Assembly (NCBI GenBank): GCA_018222835.1 | Contig: JAAEZN010000015.1 | Coordinates: 1 to 49,086, forward strand | Length of the DNA: 49,086 nt | Reading direction: 5' to 3' | From: Algicola sp. | Lineage (GTDB): Bacteria; Bacteroidota; Bacteroidia; Flavobacteriales; Flavobacteriaceae | In this document: in pieces, positions 17,342 to 27,840 of the stretch | Layout of the letters: every line of letters begins with the position of its first letter | How positions within the stretch are numbered: the stretch's first letter is position 1 | Notes under the pieces: generated by a model | Told to the model about the DNA's origin: nothing | The model's input: only the letters and a program-made list of their open reading frames with translations | The model's database searches: none | Program-made: the position numbers and the translations under genes

Positions 17342-18157
17342 GTGGTAGAAAAGCATATTAAGATTACGGAGGAGCCATCCAACTATGATGGTTTGGATGA
17401 AATGAATACATTGGAGATAGTGGCCAATATCAATAATGAAGATAAAAAAATAGCAGATGCCGTGGAATTGGTGCTGCCACAAGTGGCCAAAATCGTGGAC
17501 GAGACTGCCAAGCGCTTTGAAAAAGGTGGTAGGCTTTTCTACATTGGTGCAGGTACTAGTGGTAGGTTGGGCATACTTGATGCTTCCGAAATACCCCCAA
17601 CCTTTGGTATGCCTTACGACAATGTAATCGGTCTTATTGCCGGTGGTGACCAAGCTATACGAAAAGCTGTGGAATTTGCAGAGGATGATACCGAACAGGC
17701 CTGGAAAGATCTTAAGGAATACAATATAAACGAGAATGATGTGCTGGTAGGTATAGCTGCTTCGGGTACAACACCTTATGTTTTGGGCGGTATTGCCGAT
17801 GCCAGAGCAAATGGCATCCTAACGGCCGGAATTACGAATAACCCAGGTTCGCCTTTGGCGACGTCTGTGGATATACCTATTGAGGTGAACGTTGGCCCTG
17901 AATTTTTGACCGGAAGCACCCGAATGAAGAGTGGAACCAGCCAAAAATTGGTACTGAACATGATTTCTACTGCTTTAATGATACGTATTGGCAGGGTCAA
18001 GGGCAACAAAATGGTAAATATGCAATTGAGCAATACCAAATTGGTGGATAGGGGCACGCGTTACATAATGGAAGAACTTGGTCTTAATTATGATGAAGCT
18101 GAAAAAGTACTCAAAAAATACGGCTCGGTAAAGCTGGCCATTGATGCATTAAAGTAA
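17342..18157 (+). CDS. murQ: N-acetylmuramic acid 6-phosphate etherase
   Basis: A 271-residue SIS-domain lyase that splits the lactyl ether of MurNAc-6-phosphate into GlcNAc-6-phosphate and D-lactate. LFYIGAGTSGRLGILDASEI (residues 66-85) binds the phosphate and contains Glu83; Glu114 follows in KAVEFAEDD. Both positions coincide in number with the glutamates reported as catalytic in E. coli MurQ. GSTRMKSGTSQK near residue 190 is the second signature. The family is usually near 300 residues, so this is slightly short, lacking part of the C-terminal helical region. GTG start, four bases after the regulator stop. It links AnmK (3460) with NagB-PIG-L (14498), closing the recycling route to fructose-6-P. 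Confidence 0.96.
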   Translation: MVEKHIKITEEPSNYDGLDEMNTLEIVANINNEDKKIADAVELVLPQVAKIVDETAKRFEKGGRLFYIGAGTSGRLGILDASEIPPTFGMPYDNVIGLIAGGDQAIRKAVEFAEDDTEQAWKDLKEYNINENDVLVGIAASGTTPYVLGGIADARANGILTAGITNNPGSPLATSVDIPIEVNVGPEFLTGSTRMKSGTSQKLVLNMISTALMIRIGRVKGNKMVNMQLSNTKLVDRGTRYIMEELGLNYDEAEKVLKKYGSVKLAIDALK

Positions 18158-18165
18158 TGGGTCGG

Positions 18166-19284
18166 TTATTTCGGTACTAATCGGAAAATGCCTTTACCTT
18201 CTACACCTACATAGATAAAGCCATCGGGTGCTTGACGAACATTTCGGACCCGTCCCACGCCATCCAGTAACTTTTCGCGATTGGTAACCTTGTTGTTTTT
18301 GATTTCCAATCGTTCCAAATATTGAAAGGCTAAAGAGCCGACCAAGAGGCTGCCTTTCCATTTTGGATATTTATCGGAAGTAACAAATGTTGCCCCAGAT
18401 GGGGCAATGGATGGCGTCCACTGATAAACAGGTTGTTCCATTCCAGGTTTGTTTGTGTCATCGGTTATCTTAGTGCCGCTATAATTTATTCCGTAGGTAA
18501 TAACGGGCCATCCATAGTTTTTGCCTTTCTGTACAATATTTATTTCGTCGCCACCCCTTGGGCCGTGTTCATGTTCCCATAAAACTCCTGTTTCTGGGTG
18601 CAAGACAAGACCTTGGGGGTTACGGTGTCCGTAACTGTATATGGCTTTCTTGGCGTTGGGTTCGTTTACAAAGGGGTTGTCGTTTGGAACACGACCATCA
18701 TCATATAGACGATAGATTTTACCACCATCACGCGTAATATCCTGAGGATTTGTATCCCTGTCGCCTCTATCCCCAACGGAAAAGTATAGATATCCATTGT
18801 TGTCAAACTCGATTCGTGATCCAAAATGTTGTCCTCTGGTGGAATTGGGTGAAGCTTTATACAATACTTCTTGCTGCACTAATTTATTTCCGGATAGTTT
18901 GGCGCGCATAATTGCTGTGTTTCCACCCTTGCCTTCTCCTTCTTCCGAAGCGTAGGAAAAATAAATCCATCCGTTTTGGTCGTAATCAGGATGCAATTCA
19001 ATATCCATTAAACCACCTTGGCCTCGGTTATAGATTGCAGGCGCATTTTCAACTTCCTGAGTCTCTCCATTTTGACCAAGTATCAATCTTCCAGACTTAT
19101 CGGAGACCAAAATAGTATTGTTTGATAGAAAAACCATGCCCCAAGGGTTCTGTATGTCCTCTAGAACGAGTTCCTTGCTAAAATCAAGGGTTTCGGGGAC
19201 TTTTACGTTTTTGTCGGGTGTTTGTGCACAAGACGTACTGAGCAGTACAACGAAAAAATAGGGGATTAGGATAATTTTTTGCAT
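18166..19284 (-). CDS. PQQ-dependent sugar dehydrogenase (Gdh-B type) lipoprotein
   Basis: A 372-residue exported protein. The signal peptide ends in LSTSC with Cys19, so it should be a lipoprotein. The mature part is a six-bladed propeller of the soluble glucose/sorbosone dehydrogenase family: NPWGMVFLSN, GQGGLMDIELHPDY, RGQHFGSRIEF and EHGPRGGDEINIV are conserved loop motifs near the PQQ and calcium site. It likely oxidises aldose sugars in the periplasm if PQQ is present; many homologues in Bacteroidota have unknown substrates. It converges on murQ with an eight-base gap and is divergent from the giant gene at 19439. No link to peptidoglycan sugars is shown beyond position. Confidence 0.9.
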   Translation of the reverse strand: MQKIILIPYFFVVLLSTSCAQTPDKNVKVPETLDFSKELVLEDIQNPWGMVFLSNNTILVSDKSGRLILGQNGETQEVENAPAIYNRGQGGLMDIELHPDYDQNGWIYFSYASEEGEGKGGNTAIMRAKLSGNKLVQQEVLYKASPNSTRGQHFGSRIEFDNNGYLYFSVGDRGDRDTNPQDITRDGGKIYRLYDDGRVPNDNPFVNEPNAKKAIYSYGHRNPQGLVLHPETGVLWEHEHGPRGGDEINIVQKGKNYGWPVITYGINYSGTKITDDTNKPGMEQPVYQWTPSIAPSGATFVTSDKYPKWKGSLLVGSLAFQYLERLEIKNNKVTNREKLLDGVGRVRNVRQAPDGFIYVGVEGKGIFRLVPK

Positions 19285-19438
19285 ACTTTTACGTTAAAAT
19301 AACAGATTTTATAGATTAACGGCAATATTTTGATGCCGTGTGTGTTTAAGATAATCAGAATTATATAAGAACAGAAAATTACTATTAAAGAATATTGAGA
19401 CCCCAAATCTAAGTGTTCTTCTTAACAAGGCTTAACCT

Positions 19439-22400
19439 ATGCTCCCACAAAAAACAAGGCATTTACTATATGTCGTGTTGTTGGTGTCCATATCAATCTT
19501 CGGTTCAACAGTTTTAGCAAAGACTCATGTCGCAAAGATGCTGGTAAATATAGTATCCGGTACTGCAGAGTCCAAAACAGAGAACAAGATTCCCAACGCT
19601 ACGATCCAAAGAGCATCCTCCGAAGATATAGAGTTGTTCGCGACTGCTCCAATGTTTGCAACCATAATTAATGGTGCTAACGAAGAAGTGGTATGTCCGA
19701 ACGACGGAAGTACTTTGGCGAAATTCTTCTTGTGTGGTACAAGCGATATACGCACACTTACCTTGAGTCAATCCGGTAGCTCGTACGAGTGGCAACAATT
19801 AGATCCAAATTCTTGTGCACCTACCGTTGTAGGCGATTGTCCAACAATCAATAATGCATGTACTTGGAATACAGTTGGTATTGATCCCACTTTTGATCTT
19901 TCTGCCGCGGGTGAGTTTAGGGTACGTGTAGATTCAGGTCAATATTTCTATTTTAAGTCAACCCTGAACCCTTTGAACCCACAATTGATCAAAGAAGATA
20001 TAATTTGTGGCAACCCTGGCAGGGTAGAGGTTACCAATGTTCCTGCAGGATACGAGTATAGTCTGAACAGTTCTACTGGGCCTTTTCAGGATGATCCATT
20101 TTTTGACATCACAGCAGCTGGGGATTATCGAGTTTATGTTAGGTTAAAGAATGTTTCGGCAACCGCTTGTGTTTTCCCATCCAATCAAGTAACTATAGAC
20201 GATTTGGATATAAATGTCGATGTTACTGCCAACGACATTTTATGTAGTGGCGAGTTGGGTAGTATAGATGTAGCCGTATCTGGAGTACCTGGCTTTTATA
20301 CCTATAGACTGGTTAAAAATGGAGTTGCTGTGGATACCTTCGGACCCAATGGGGCAGATGCCTACACTTTTGCAAATGTAAGCCCAGGTACATATAGTAT
20401 TAGAGTAGAGACCAATAGCTGCTCAGAAACCATAACTACAGACATTAATGGAGACCCCATAGTTATAGGAGGGGGCATAAGCCCACTGGCTGTTTCTGCG
20501 ACCGCTTCGGATAGTTTTGGGTGTGGTGCCACTTCCGTAGATGTTAGCGTGACCACTAGTGGAGGAACCGCACCATATCGATTCAGTGTGGACGGAGGGC
20601 CATTTGGATCAACATATACCAGCAATGCCACCTTCTCTGTGGCTACCGCAGGCACATATAACATATTGGTGGAAGATGCCAACGGATGTCAGCGTACCGC
20701 AGCGGTTGATGTAGAAAATATTCCCCCCCCGATTTTTAGCTTTACAGAAGAAGATGCCAATTGTGGAGGAGCTAATAATGGACGGGTTACCATAAACGTG
20801 ACCAGCGGATTTGGATATGAAATTCTTTATAGTGTAGATAACGGAGCTACCTTCCAAATAAGTAATGTGTTCTCCAATTTAGCCCCCGGAAATTATAATG
20901 TTGTGCTCCGGTACGAGCAGGATTCGTTTTCGTGTACTACCGCACCCCAAGCAGCTACAATAGGTACACCTTCTACGATCACTGCTGCTGCAGTAGCAGA
21001 TAGTGAGCCTACCTGCTTGGATGAGAATGGAGGGCAAATCACCATTTCTGGAGTAGCAGGAGGAACAGCTCCCTATGAGTATAGTGTCGGGGCCGGTTTT
21101 AGCACAAATCCTGTATTTCCAAATTTGGGAGTTGGCACCTACACTCCAATGATTCGTGACGCCAATGGTTGTGTACAGGCGCTTCCCGATATCACATTTA
21201 ACGCTTTGAATAAGCCAACAGACATTGATTTTAGTATTTCCAGCTTGGATTGTATCACTACTACCGCCACTTTGGATTTAACGGTAACCGGAGGTTCGGG
21301 AACCTATACTTTTGAAATTGTAGCCCCTGCCCCAAGTGCTGTAAACAATGGGAACAATAGTACATTTACAGGTTTGGGATTGGGAACCTACACGTTTAGG
21401 GTAACTGATGATGAAGGCTGTTCATATGATGAAAATTATGCCATAACCGATATTAGTTCTATTGGTGTACAGGCTCAACAGACCAGAGTAGTAACCTGTG
21501 TTGGGGGCTCAGATGGCGAAGGACGTTTTTTGGTGGATGGATTCAATACCACTTATAGTTATAGTATTGATGCAGGCCCGGTAACCACAGGGCAAAACAG
21601 TAGTATTCTGCCTTTGACAGGATTAACGGCCGGTAGCTACGTGATTTCGGTAACCGATGAAGAAACCAATTGTACAGATACGGCAACTTTGGTGATCGAA
21701 GAACCGGCCACGGCATTTGCAATAGCTAGTCTCGATGTTACCGATATGAGCTGCCAAAACGGAAACATTGGAGCTGTTCGTATCAATACCGTTGGTGGTT
21801 GGGGCGGTAATCGCTATACCTTGACCCAACCCAATGGGGCAACTCGAGGGCCAAAAAACGGTAGTACATTTTCTAATTTATCCCAAGACGGAACCTATCA
21901 GGTAAGTGTAACGGATGCCAATGGGTGTACAGTGACCGATAGCTTTACATTGACCCGTTTGGCAGCGCCGACCCTGACTTTGGATAATGCAGCATCGGAC
22001 TATTGTTACGATAATTTTACCGCGGCTACTTTAGTAGTAAATGCTTCAGGCGGTTTGGCGCCTTATCGATATAGGATAAATGGAGGTTCTTTGGGCGCTA
22101 GTAATAGTTTTACTGGTCTAACACCAGGAACCTATACAATCCAGGTAGTGGATGCTAATGACTGTAGAGACACTGTTACCGCCACTATAGAGCCCCAAGT
22201 AATGGCAAGTGCAACTACTATCCAGGAATTGGATTGTGCAGGCCCTCCCGGTCAGATACAGGTAAATATCAACAATGGATACACCTCTTCCGGAGACTAT
22301 GATATTTACGAAGTCAGCATCAATGGTGCTCCATATACTTCGGACAATAACAATATTTCTGGGAACTCATTTGTGTACAGTATTCCAAATAATGGTTCCA

Positions 22401-25400
22401 TAATTTCGGATACCACCTTCCAGTTCATGATTACAGATGCTAGAGGATGTACCACGGAAACCAATACAGTGACTATTTCTCCACCAGAAACTATTGCGGG
22501 AACAGCGGTGGCTACGGATACCCAATGTGGGGACAATACCAGTGGATTGGTTGAACTGATTCCGGACACTACACAAGGAGTTCCGCCATACGAGTTCAGT
22601 AATGATAATGGAGCAACCTTTGGTACACAGAATATATTTTCTGGATATGGACCTGGCACACATGGAGGATTTATAATTAGGGATAGCCGCGGATGTGTGA
22701 GTCCACCATATACAGCAACCATAGCGCCAAGCGACCCATTGGATGCCACAGCGACACCAACTGATGCTGTTTGTGCAATAGGCTCTGTAAATGGATCTAT
22801 ATCCACTACCATAAACAATGGGGTAGGACCATTTGATTATGTTTTGGTGGATGAATTTGGAGGAATGGTAGCGTCTTCGACAGGAACAGCAAGTACAACC
22901 GTAAACTTTCCAAATTTACCTTTAGGAAACTATACCGTAATCACTACAGATTCACAAGGATGTGAGGACCGTGATCAGGTAATCATAGATCAAAACCAGT
23001 TAAACCTGACTCCTTTGGATGCAGCACCGCTCGTATGTTCAGATACTACATTTCCATATAGGGTTCAGGCATCAGGCGGAACAAGACCTTATGAATTCAG
23101 ATTAGTGGGAGATCCCACTTGGACGCTGGGTACTGGAGTTGGCAACGATATTTTCGATGTAACGGGTCTTGTAGTGCCCGGGGTAACCTATTTTGTTGAG
23201 GTAAGAGACGCATTGGGATGTACTTACATTGAAGAAATTGACCCTATTGGTCCTATCAATCCCGTCGCGGTTAACGCCACATCTTTGGCGGCTTCGTGTA
23301 ATGTGGCAGGTAGCGGTTCCATTGATTATGAAATCTCTGGTATTTCCGCACCAGGAAATTTTACGGTAACACTTCAGAATACAGATACGGGCGCAACCGT
23401 TTCCACCCAATCGTACAACGGAGAAACCATACCTTATACTGATACATTTACAGGTTTGGCACCGGGTAATTATCAAATTATTGTTACAGACGATACCAAT
23501 GGATGTAGCGGAAGTACTTTGGCTTTTATTGATATTAGTTCGGTATCCATAGCTATTGATAATTTTGTGGAAGCAACCTGTAACGTCGGGGCATTGGTAA
23601 CCGTAAGAGGTTTTGGTAGCACAGGTCCATATACCTACGCTTATGTGCCAAGAGGGAACCCTGCACCAGTAACATTTACCTCCGAAACAACATTTGAAAT
23701 ACCGGGTCCGTACCCGAACGATTACGACTTTTACGTGCAAGATGCCAATGGATGTACAGCACTGACCACCTTAACGGTTACCCAAGAAGCTGGGGTTCCA
23801 AACCCTATAATAGATGTAGTGAATCAATGTACCGCAACAAGTGGTTATCAAATTGATATGGTTTCCCCGCTTTCAACAGGTTCTGGATTGCCAGAGGAAA
23901 CCTTCCAGTACGATATTGGTAGCGGATTCCAGACAGGAACAACTTTTATAGTGCCCAACCCGGGAAGCTACGTTATTACCGTTAGGGATGGTAATGGATG
24001 TATCAATACGGTAACGGCCGAGGTATTCGATTTCTTTGCAATCAGTGCCGATGCTACCTCATACCCGACTTGTAACGCAGGTGATGGGGAAATTACGGTA
24101 AATACAACCGGAGGTAGTGGTACTTTTGAATATCAATTGAGAGATGCCGCCACATTGACCAATATTGGTCCAGCGCAGAGCACCAATATCTTCACTAACG
24201 TGCTACCAGGAGATTACAATATTCTGGTAACTGATTTAAACTCCAACACTTCGCCATTGTGCTCGGATGAAGCCATTGTAAATGTTTCTTTAGTGGACAC
24301 TCCAGTAATAACGGCGACGCCAAGCAGCGACGTTACCTGTTATGGAGCGGATAACGGGACTATTTCCGTGGAACTTCAACCGGGAAGCGATACCGATACA
24401 CCGATCAGCTATATTTTGTATCAAGGTTCAACATCCAATATTATTGCAGGTCCACAAGGTTCCCCTGTATTCGATGATCTTCAGCCCGATACGTATCAGG
24501 TAGAAGTTGTTTCGGACAGAGGTTGTACCGATCGCACGGGAAATATCATCATAGATGAGCCTACCGAATTATTGGTAAATGCGGTCAACACCGATTTTAG
24601 CTGTAATCCGTCCAGTAATCAATTCAGCACGGCAACCATTACTATTTATACTGATGATAATGGAGATGGAACAGGGACTCCGACAGGTTCGGGCTCTTAT
24701 ACTTATAGTATGAATGATGGCACCCCTCAATTTGACGGGACCAACTTCCAGACCAGCAATACATTTGAAGTAATTGATAACGGAACGGACCAAACCATTG
24801 TTTTAACGGCCAGAGACCAAAATGGATGTGAAGAAACCGCTACGGTAACCATCAATACACCAACCGATATTACCTTTAGTTACAATGTGAACCAGATTAC
24901 TTGCGATGCTTCAGGAGCAGGCGTAAGTCCAGGTTCAATAGATATTATTGTAAACGAAGGCCCAGGAAATTACGAAGTGGAGGTTTTACCGCTAGGTTCC
25001 GAACCGGCCCGTAGTTCGGGCGGAAGCGACAGGGTGAGCTGGGATATTTCCACCCCCGGGGATTATATATTCGCCGTGACCGATGTGGGTAGTGGAGGAT
25101 GTACTTATTTGACCGCCACCATCACCATGCCGGAATATAACAATATTGAAGCGGTTATTGCCGAGGTAGATCCTGTAACCTGTTTTAATGGTAGTGATGG
25201 CTCCATCAGTCTGGAAATCAATAATTATAGTGGTGCATACAATTATGAAGTATTTACCCGTGACAATGCCGGAGTTGAAACATCTACAGGGGTTACAGGA
25301 ACTTTTGATACCAATGCCCCTATAAATACACCGGAAATTATACAAAATGTGCCCGCAGGAAATTTGGTGGTCAGAATAGAAGCTTTGGATACTCCATTCT

Positions 25401-27748
25401 GTGATGCAGTGAGCAATGTTACAACAGTTCGCTCACCTGATAGGGCACTAATGGTCGATGCGATTCAGACTTCCCCCGTTACCTGTAATGTGCCAGGGTT
25501 TGGGGAAATTACAGCTACAGGTGATGGAGGCTGGGGCACATATGAATATCAATTGGTAGCTTCGGATGGTACTGTTTTGGTAGATTACCCGAACACCAAC
25601 CCCGTATTTGAAAATCTATCTACGGATACCTACACCGTAAATGTGCGTGATCTGAGAGGTTGTGAATCTACAATCGACATTGACCTGCCATTGCCCACAC
25701 CAATTACGGCAGATATCCAAGTGGTAAGCCCATTGGCCTGTAACAACGATAACAATGCAGTAATCGAAGCGTTTAACGAATCTGGAGGACAGGGAATTGG
25801 AAATTACTTATACCAATTGAATAGAATTACAGATGGTACAAATAGTGGTCTTCAAACCACGCCTAGATTTGCCAATCTGTCCGCAGGAGAATATACTATC
25901 ACCATTTTTGATGGTTGGAACTGTAGTTTTACCACCCTTCCGATCGATATTCAGGATCCGGAAATCGTAGTTGCCGAACTAGTGGAATTACAACCTCCAG
26001 GTTGTGGAAATTTAGGTAGGATGGAACTTACGGTAACCAATCCAGAACCAGGAGTGGATTATTTTTATCGTAGATCGGGAACTACCGATCCGTTTGTACC
26101 ATTTGGGGCCGGAATGACCAGCGTAGAGATTGCCGCGGATATTACATTGGATCCAGGGCCATTCCAGTACGATGTTCAAAATTCCAATGGATGTCCCTTT
26201 GAGAAATCCAACCAAATCTCGTTAGATCCAGCAGCACCTTTGGTAATTGATTTGGATTTGACCAATGCAACTATAAACTGTGCGGGAGAGGCAACGGGGA
26301 TTATACGTTCGGAAGCTTTTGGGGGTATCGGAAATTATGTATATACCTTGGTAAATTCCAATACCTTGCCTCCATCGGCAGCAACCATAGTTCGTCCTGC
26401 CCAAAACTCGGGTATCTTTAGGGAGTTGAATCCTGGCACGTATTATGTTTTTGCGCAAAGTGGAGGGTGCGAGGCCATATCAGACCCGATTATCATTGAA
26501 CCAAAAGACCCATTGGTGTTGGATTATTTAGAAGCTGTACCGGTAGTTTGTGCAGGAGACATGAATGGTCAGATTATAATTGAAGCCAGTGGAGGAACAG
26601 GGCAGATCAGATACTCCATTTCGGATACCTTAAGTGAGTTTTTTGAAGGTGATGACCCTTTGAACCCAAATAGAAAGACCTTTACCAACTTGGCACCAAG
26701 AACGTACGATATTATCATTCAAGATGATTTGGGTTGCACCATAACAAGAACAGTAGAGATAACACAGCCCATGGAATTGGTAGCAGGAGTTGCCAATACC
26801 ACTCCCGAAACTTGCATGGGCGACGCGGATGGAACTATGACTCTTGAAGTTACAGGAGGTACAGCTCCATACTATACCAGTGTAAACTCCGCAGATGATA
26901 GCGATTTTGTACAGAACAATAACCTATTCTTTGATAACCTCCAAGGGGGTGAAACTTATGTGGTATTTGTTAGGGATGCCAATGGATGTCAAACCAACGT
27001 CATCGTAGAAATAGGTATAGGAATCGATATTATTGCTGAACCTGTTGTGGAATACGGTTGTGAGGGGATATTCCCGAATAGTACGGTAACCGTTACTATT
27101 GAAGACCAGTCCCAAATACCCGACTTGCTATTCTCCTTGGATGTGGATGATATTACATTGGCTACAAATCAAAGAACATTCGGAGATCTTCCCGCAGGAG
27201 AGCATACTGTATATTTGTATCATGCCAATGGGTGTGTCACCTTCGTTGAGTTCGAAATAGATGCTTACGAACCGCTCACATTGGAAGCAACCAAAACAGG
27301 CCCCGATGAAATAACGGCAGTGGCTACCGGAGGTTTTGGAGAGTATGAATATTTCTTCCAAGGAGAGTCCTACGGAGAGGTGAATACCTTTAATGTTACA
27401 GTTGACTCGAACATAACCATTATGGTCCGCGATCAGAACGGCTGTGAGGCAACATTGGTAATGCCATTTAATTTTGAAGGAATGCCGGAGATGCCGAATT
27501 TCTTTACTCCGGACGGGGATAATCTGAACGACTACTGGTATCCAGAAAATCGGGAGTATTTCCCATATATCGATATCATTATTTATGATAGGTACGGTAG
27601 GGTAGTGGCCCGTTTAGATCAAGTAAAAAAATGGGACGGAACCTACAATGGCAAACCTTTGCCTACAGGTGATTACTGGTATGTGGTCTATGCAAACGAC
27701 AATGAAAAGCAACAGTTTGTAGGGCACTTTACCTTGTACCGCGAATAA
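19439..27748 (+). CDS. Giant SprB-repeat surface protein with T9SS type B C-terminus
   Basis: A 2769-residue secreted protein, one unbroken frame. A signal peptide covers about residues 1-27. From about residue 185 the protein is a chain of about 28 Ig-like units of 80-100 residues. Each typically opens with a cysteine (for example VTCYGADNGTISV), has GGxxPYxYS in the middle, and closes with DANGC or a variant, as in SprB repeats. The last 90 residues (PNFFTPDGDNLNDYWYPEN onward, closing PTGDYWYVV and GHFTLYRE) form the gliding-associated C-terminal domain that directs secretion through the type IX system and surface attachment. It is probably a mobile adhesin like SprB of Flavobacterium johnsoniae or another large surface adhesin. 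A PorP/SprF-type partner, often found downstream, is absent here; the next locus is the tRNA-Pro element. Confidence 0.92.
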   Translation: MLPQKTRHLLYVVLLVSISIFGSTVLAKTHVAKMLVNIVSGTAESKTENKIPNATIQRASSEDIELFATAPMFATIINGANEEVVCPNDGSTLAKFFLCGTSDIRTLTLSQSGSSYEWQQLDPNSCAPTVVGDCPTINNACTWNTVGIDPTFDLSAAGEFRVRVDSGQYFYFKSTLNPLNPQLIKEDIICGNPGRVEVTNVPAGYEYSLNSSTGPFQDDPFFDITAAGDYRVYVRLKNVSATACVFPSNQVTIDDLDINVDVTANDILCSGELGSIDVAVSGVPGFYTYRLVKNGVAVDTFGPNGADAYTFANVSPGTYSIRVETNSCSETITTDINGDPIVIGGGISPLAVSATASDSFGCGATSVDVSVTTSGGTAPYRFSVDGGPFGSTYTSNATFSVATAGTYNILVEDANGCQRTAAVDVENIPPPIFSFTEEDANCGGANNGRVTINVTSGFGYEILYSVDNGATFQISNVFSNLAPGNYNVVLRYEQDSFSCTTAPQAATIGTPSTITAAAVADSEPTCLDENGGQITISGVAGGTAPYEYSVGAGFSTNPVFPNLGVGTYTPMIRDANGCVQALPDITFNALNKPTDIDFSISSLDCITTTATLDLTVTGGSGTYTFEIVAPAPSAVNNGNNSTFTGLGLGTYTFRVTDDEGCSYDENYAITDISSIGVQAQQTRVVTCVGGSDGEGRFLVDGFNTTYSYSIDAGPVTTGQNSSILPLTGLTAGSYVISVTDEETNCTDTATLVIEEPATAFAIASLDVTDMSCQNGNIGAVRINTVGGWGGNRYTLTQPNGATRGPKNGSTFSNLSQDGTYQVSVTDANGCTVTDSFTLTRLAAPTLTLDNAASDYCYDNFTAATLVVNASGGLAPYRYRINGGSLGASNSFTGLTPGTYTIQVVDANDCRDTVTATIEPQVMASATTIQELDCAGPPGQIQVNINNGYTSSGDYDIYEVSINGAPYTSDNNNISGNSFVYSIPNNGSIISDTTFQFMITDARGCTTETNTVTISPPETIAGTAVATDTQCGDNTSGLVELIPDTTQGVPPYEFSNDNGATFGTQNIFSGYGPGTHGGFIIRDSRGCVSPPYTATIAPSDPLDATATPTDAVCAIGSVNGSISTTINNGVGPFDYVLVDEFGGMVASSTGTASTTVNFPNLPLGNYTVITTDSQGCEDRDQVIIDQNQLNLTPLDAAPLVCSDTTFPYRVQASGGTRPYEFRLVGDPTWTLGTGVGNDIFDVTGLVVPGVTYFVEVRDALGCTYIEEIDPIGPINPVAVNATSLAASCNVAGSGSIDYEISGISAPGNFTVTLQNTDTGATVSTQSYNGETIPYTDTFTGLAPGNYQIIVTDDTNGCSGSTLAFIDISSVSIAIDNFVEATCNVGALVTVRGFGSTGPYTYAYVPRGNPAPVTFTSETTFEIPGPYPNDYDFYVQDANGCTALTTLTVTQEAGVPNPIIDVVNQCTATSGYQIDMVSPLSTGSGLPEETFQYDIGSGFQTGTTFIVPNPGSYVITVRDGNGCINTVTAEVFDFFAISADATSYPTCNAGDGEITVNTTGGSGTFEYQLRDAATLTNIGPAQSTNIFTNVLPGDYNILVTDLNSNTSPLCSDEAIVNVSLVDTPVITATPSSDVTCYGADNGTISVELQPGSDTDTPISYILYQGSTSNIIAGPQGSPVFDDLQPDTYQVEVVSDRGCTDRTGNIIIDEPTELLVNAVNTDFSCNPSSNQFSTATITIYTDDNGDGTGTPTGSGSYTYSMNDGTPQFDGTNFQTSNTFEVIDNGTDQTIVLTARDQNGCEETATVTINTPTDITFSYNVNQITCDASGAGVSPGSIDIIVNEGPGNYEVEVLPLGSEPARSSGGSDRVSWDISTPGDYIFAVTDVGSGGCTYLTATITMPEYNNIEAVIAEVDPVTCFNGSDGSISLEINNYSGAYNYEVFTRDNAGVETSTGVTGTFDTNAPINTPEIIQNVPAGNLVVRIEALDTPFCDAVSNVTTVRSPDRALMVDAIQTSPVTCNVPGFGEITATGDGGWGTYEYQLVASDGTVLVDYPNTNPVFENLSTDTYTVNVRDLRGCESTIDIDLPLPTPITADIQVVSPLACNNDNNAVIEAFNESGGQGIGNYLYQLNRITDGTNSGLQTTPRFANLSAGEYTITIFDGWNCSFTTLPIDIQDPEIVVAELVELQPPGCGNLGRMELTVTNPEPGVDYFYRRSGTTDPFVPFGAGMTSVEIAADITLDPGPFQYDVQNSNGCPFEKSNQISLDPAAPLVIDLDLTNATINCAGEATGIIRSEAFGGIGNYVYTLVNSNTLPPSAATIVRPAQNSGIFRELNPGTYYVFAQSGGCEAISDPIIIEPKDPLVLDYLEAVPVVCAGDMNGQIIIEASGGTGQIRYSISDTLSEFFEGDDPLNPNRKTFTNLAPRTYDIIIQDDLGCTITRTVEITQPMELVAGVANTTPETCMGDADGTMTLEVTGGTAPYYTSVNSADDSDFVQNNNLFFDNLQGGETYVVFVRDANGCQTNVIVEIGIGIDIIAEPVVEYGCEGIFPNSTVTVTIEDQSQIPDLLFSLDVDDITLATNQRTFGDLPAGEHTVYLYHANGCVTFVEFEIDAYEPLTLEATKTGPDEITAVATGGFGEYEYFFQGESYGEVNTFNVTVDSNITIMVRDQNGCEATLVMPFNFEGMPEMPNFFTPDGDNLNDYWYPENREYFPYIDIIIYDRYGRVVARLDQVKKWDGTYNGKPLPTGDYWYVVYANDNEKQQFVGHFTLYRE

Positions 27749-27826
27749 ATACATTACCAAAAACATGAAACTTTATTTTTCTATAAAAGTTTTAAAGGTT
27801 CCGAGTTAAAATATCATCAAAATTTC

Positions 27827-27834
27827 TATTTTTG
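27827..27834 (+). promoter_or_regulatory. Original tRNA-Pro promoter -7 box, now in front of a truncated tRNA
   Basis: TATTTTTG matches TAnnTTTG and ends ten bases before the tRNA 5' end at 27845. It is the native promoter of the tRNA locus and now stands before the half tRNA left by integration. Confidence 0.6.
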
Positions 27835-27840
27835 CAATCC

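Noticed and set aside
22306-23740. Several minus-strand frames within the giant gene
   Set aside because: They are by-products of the biased codon use of the SprB-like repeats.
19439-27748. Regular repeats that might suggest a CRISPR array or satellite DNA
   Set aside because: The periodicity is at protein level (80-100 residue units); nucleotide copies are diverged and there are no short identical repeats with spacers.
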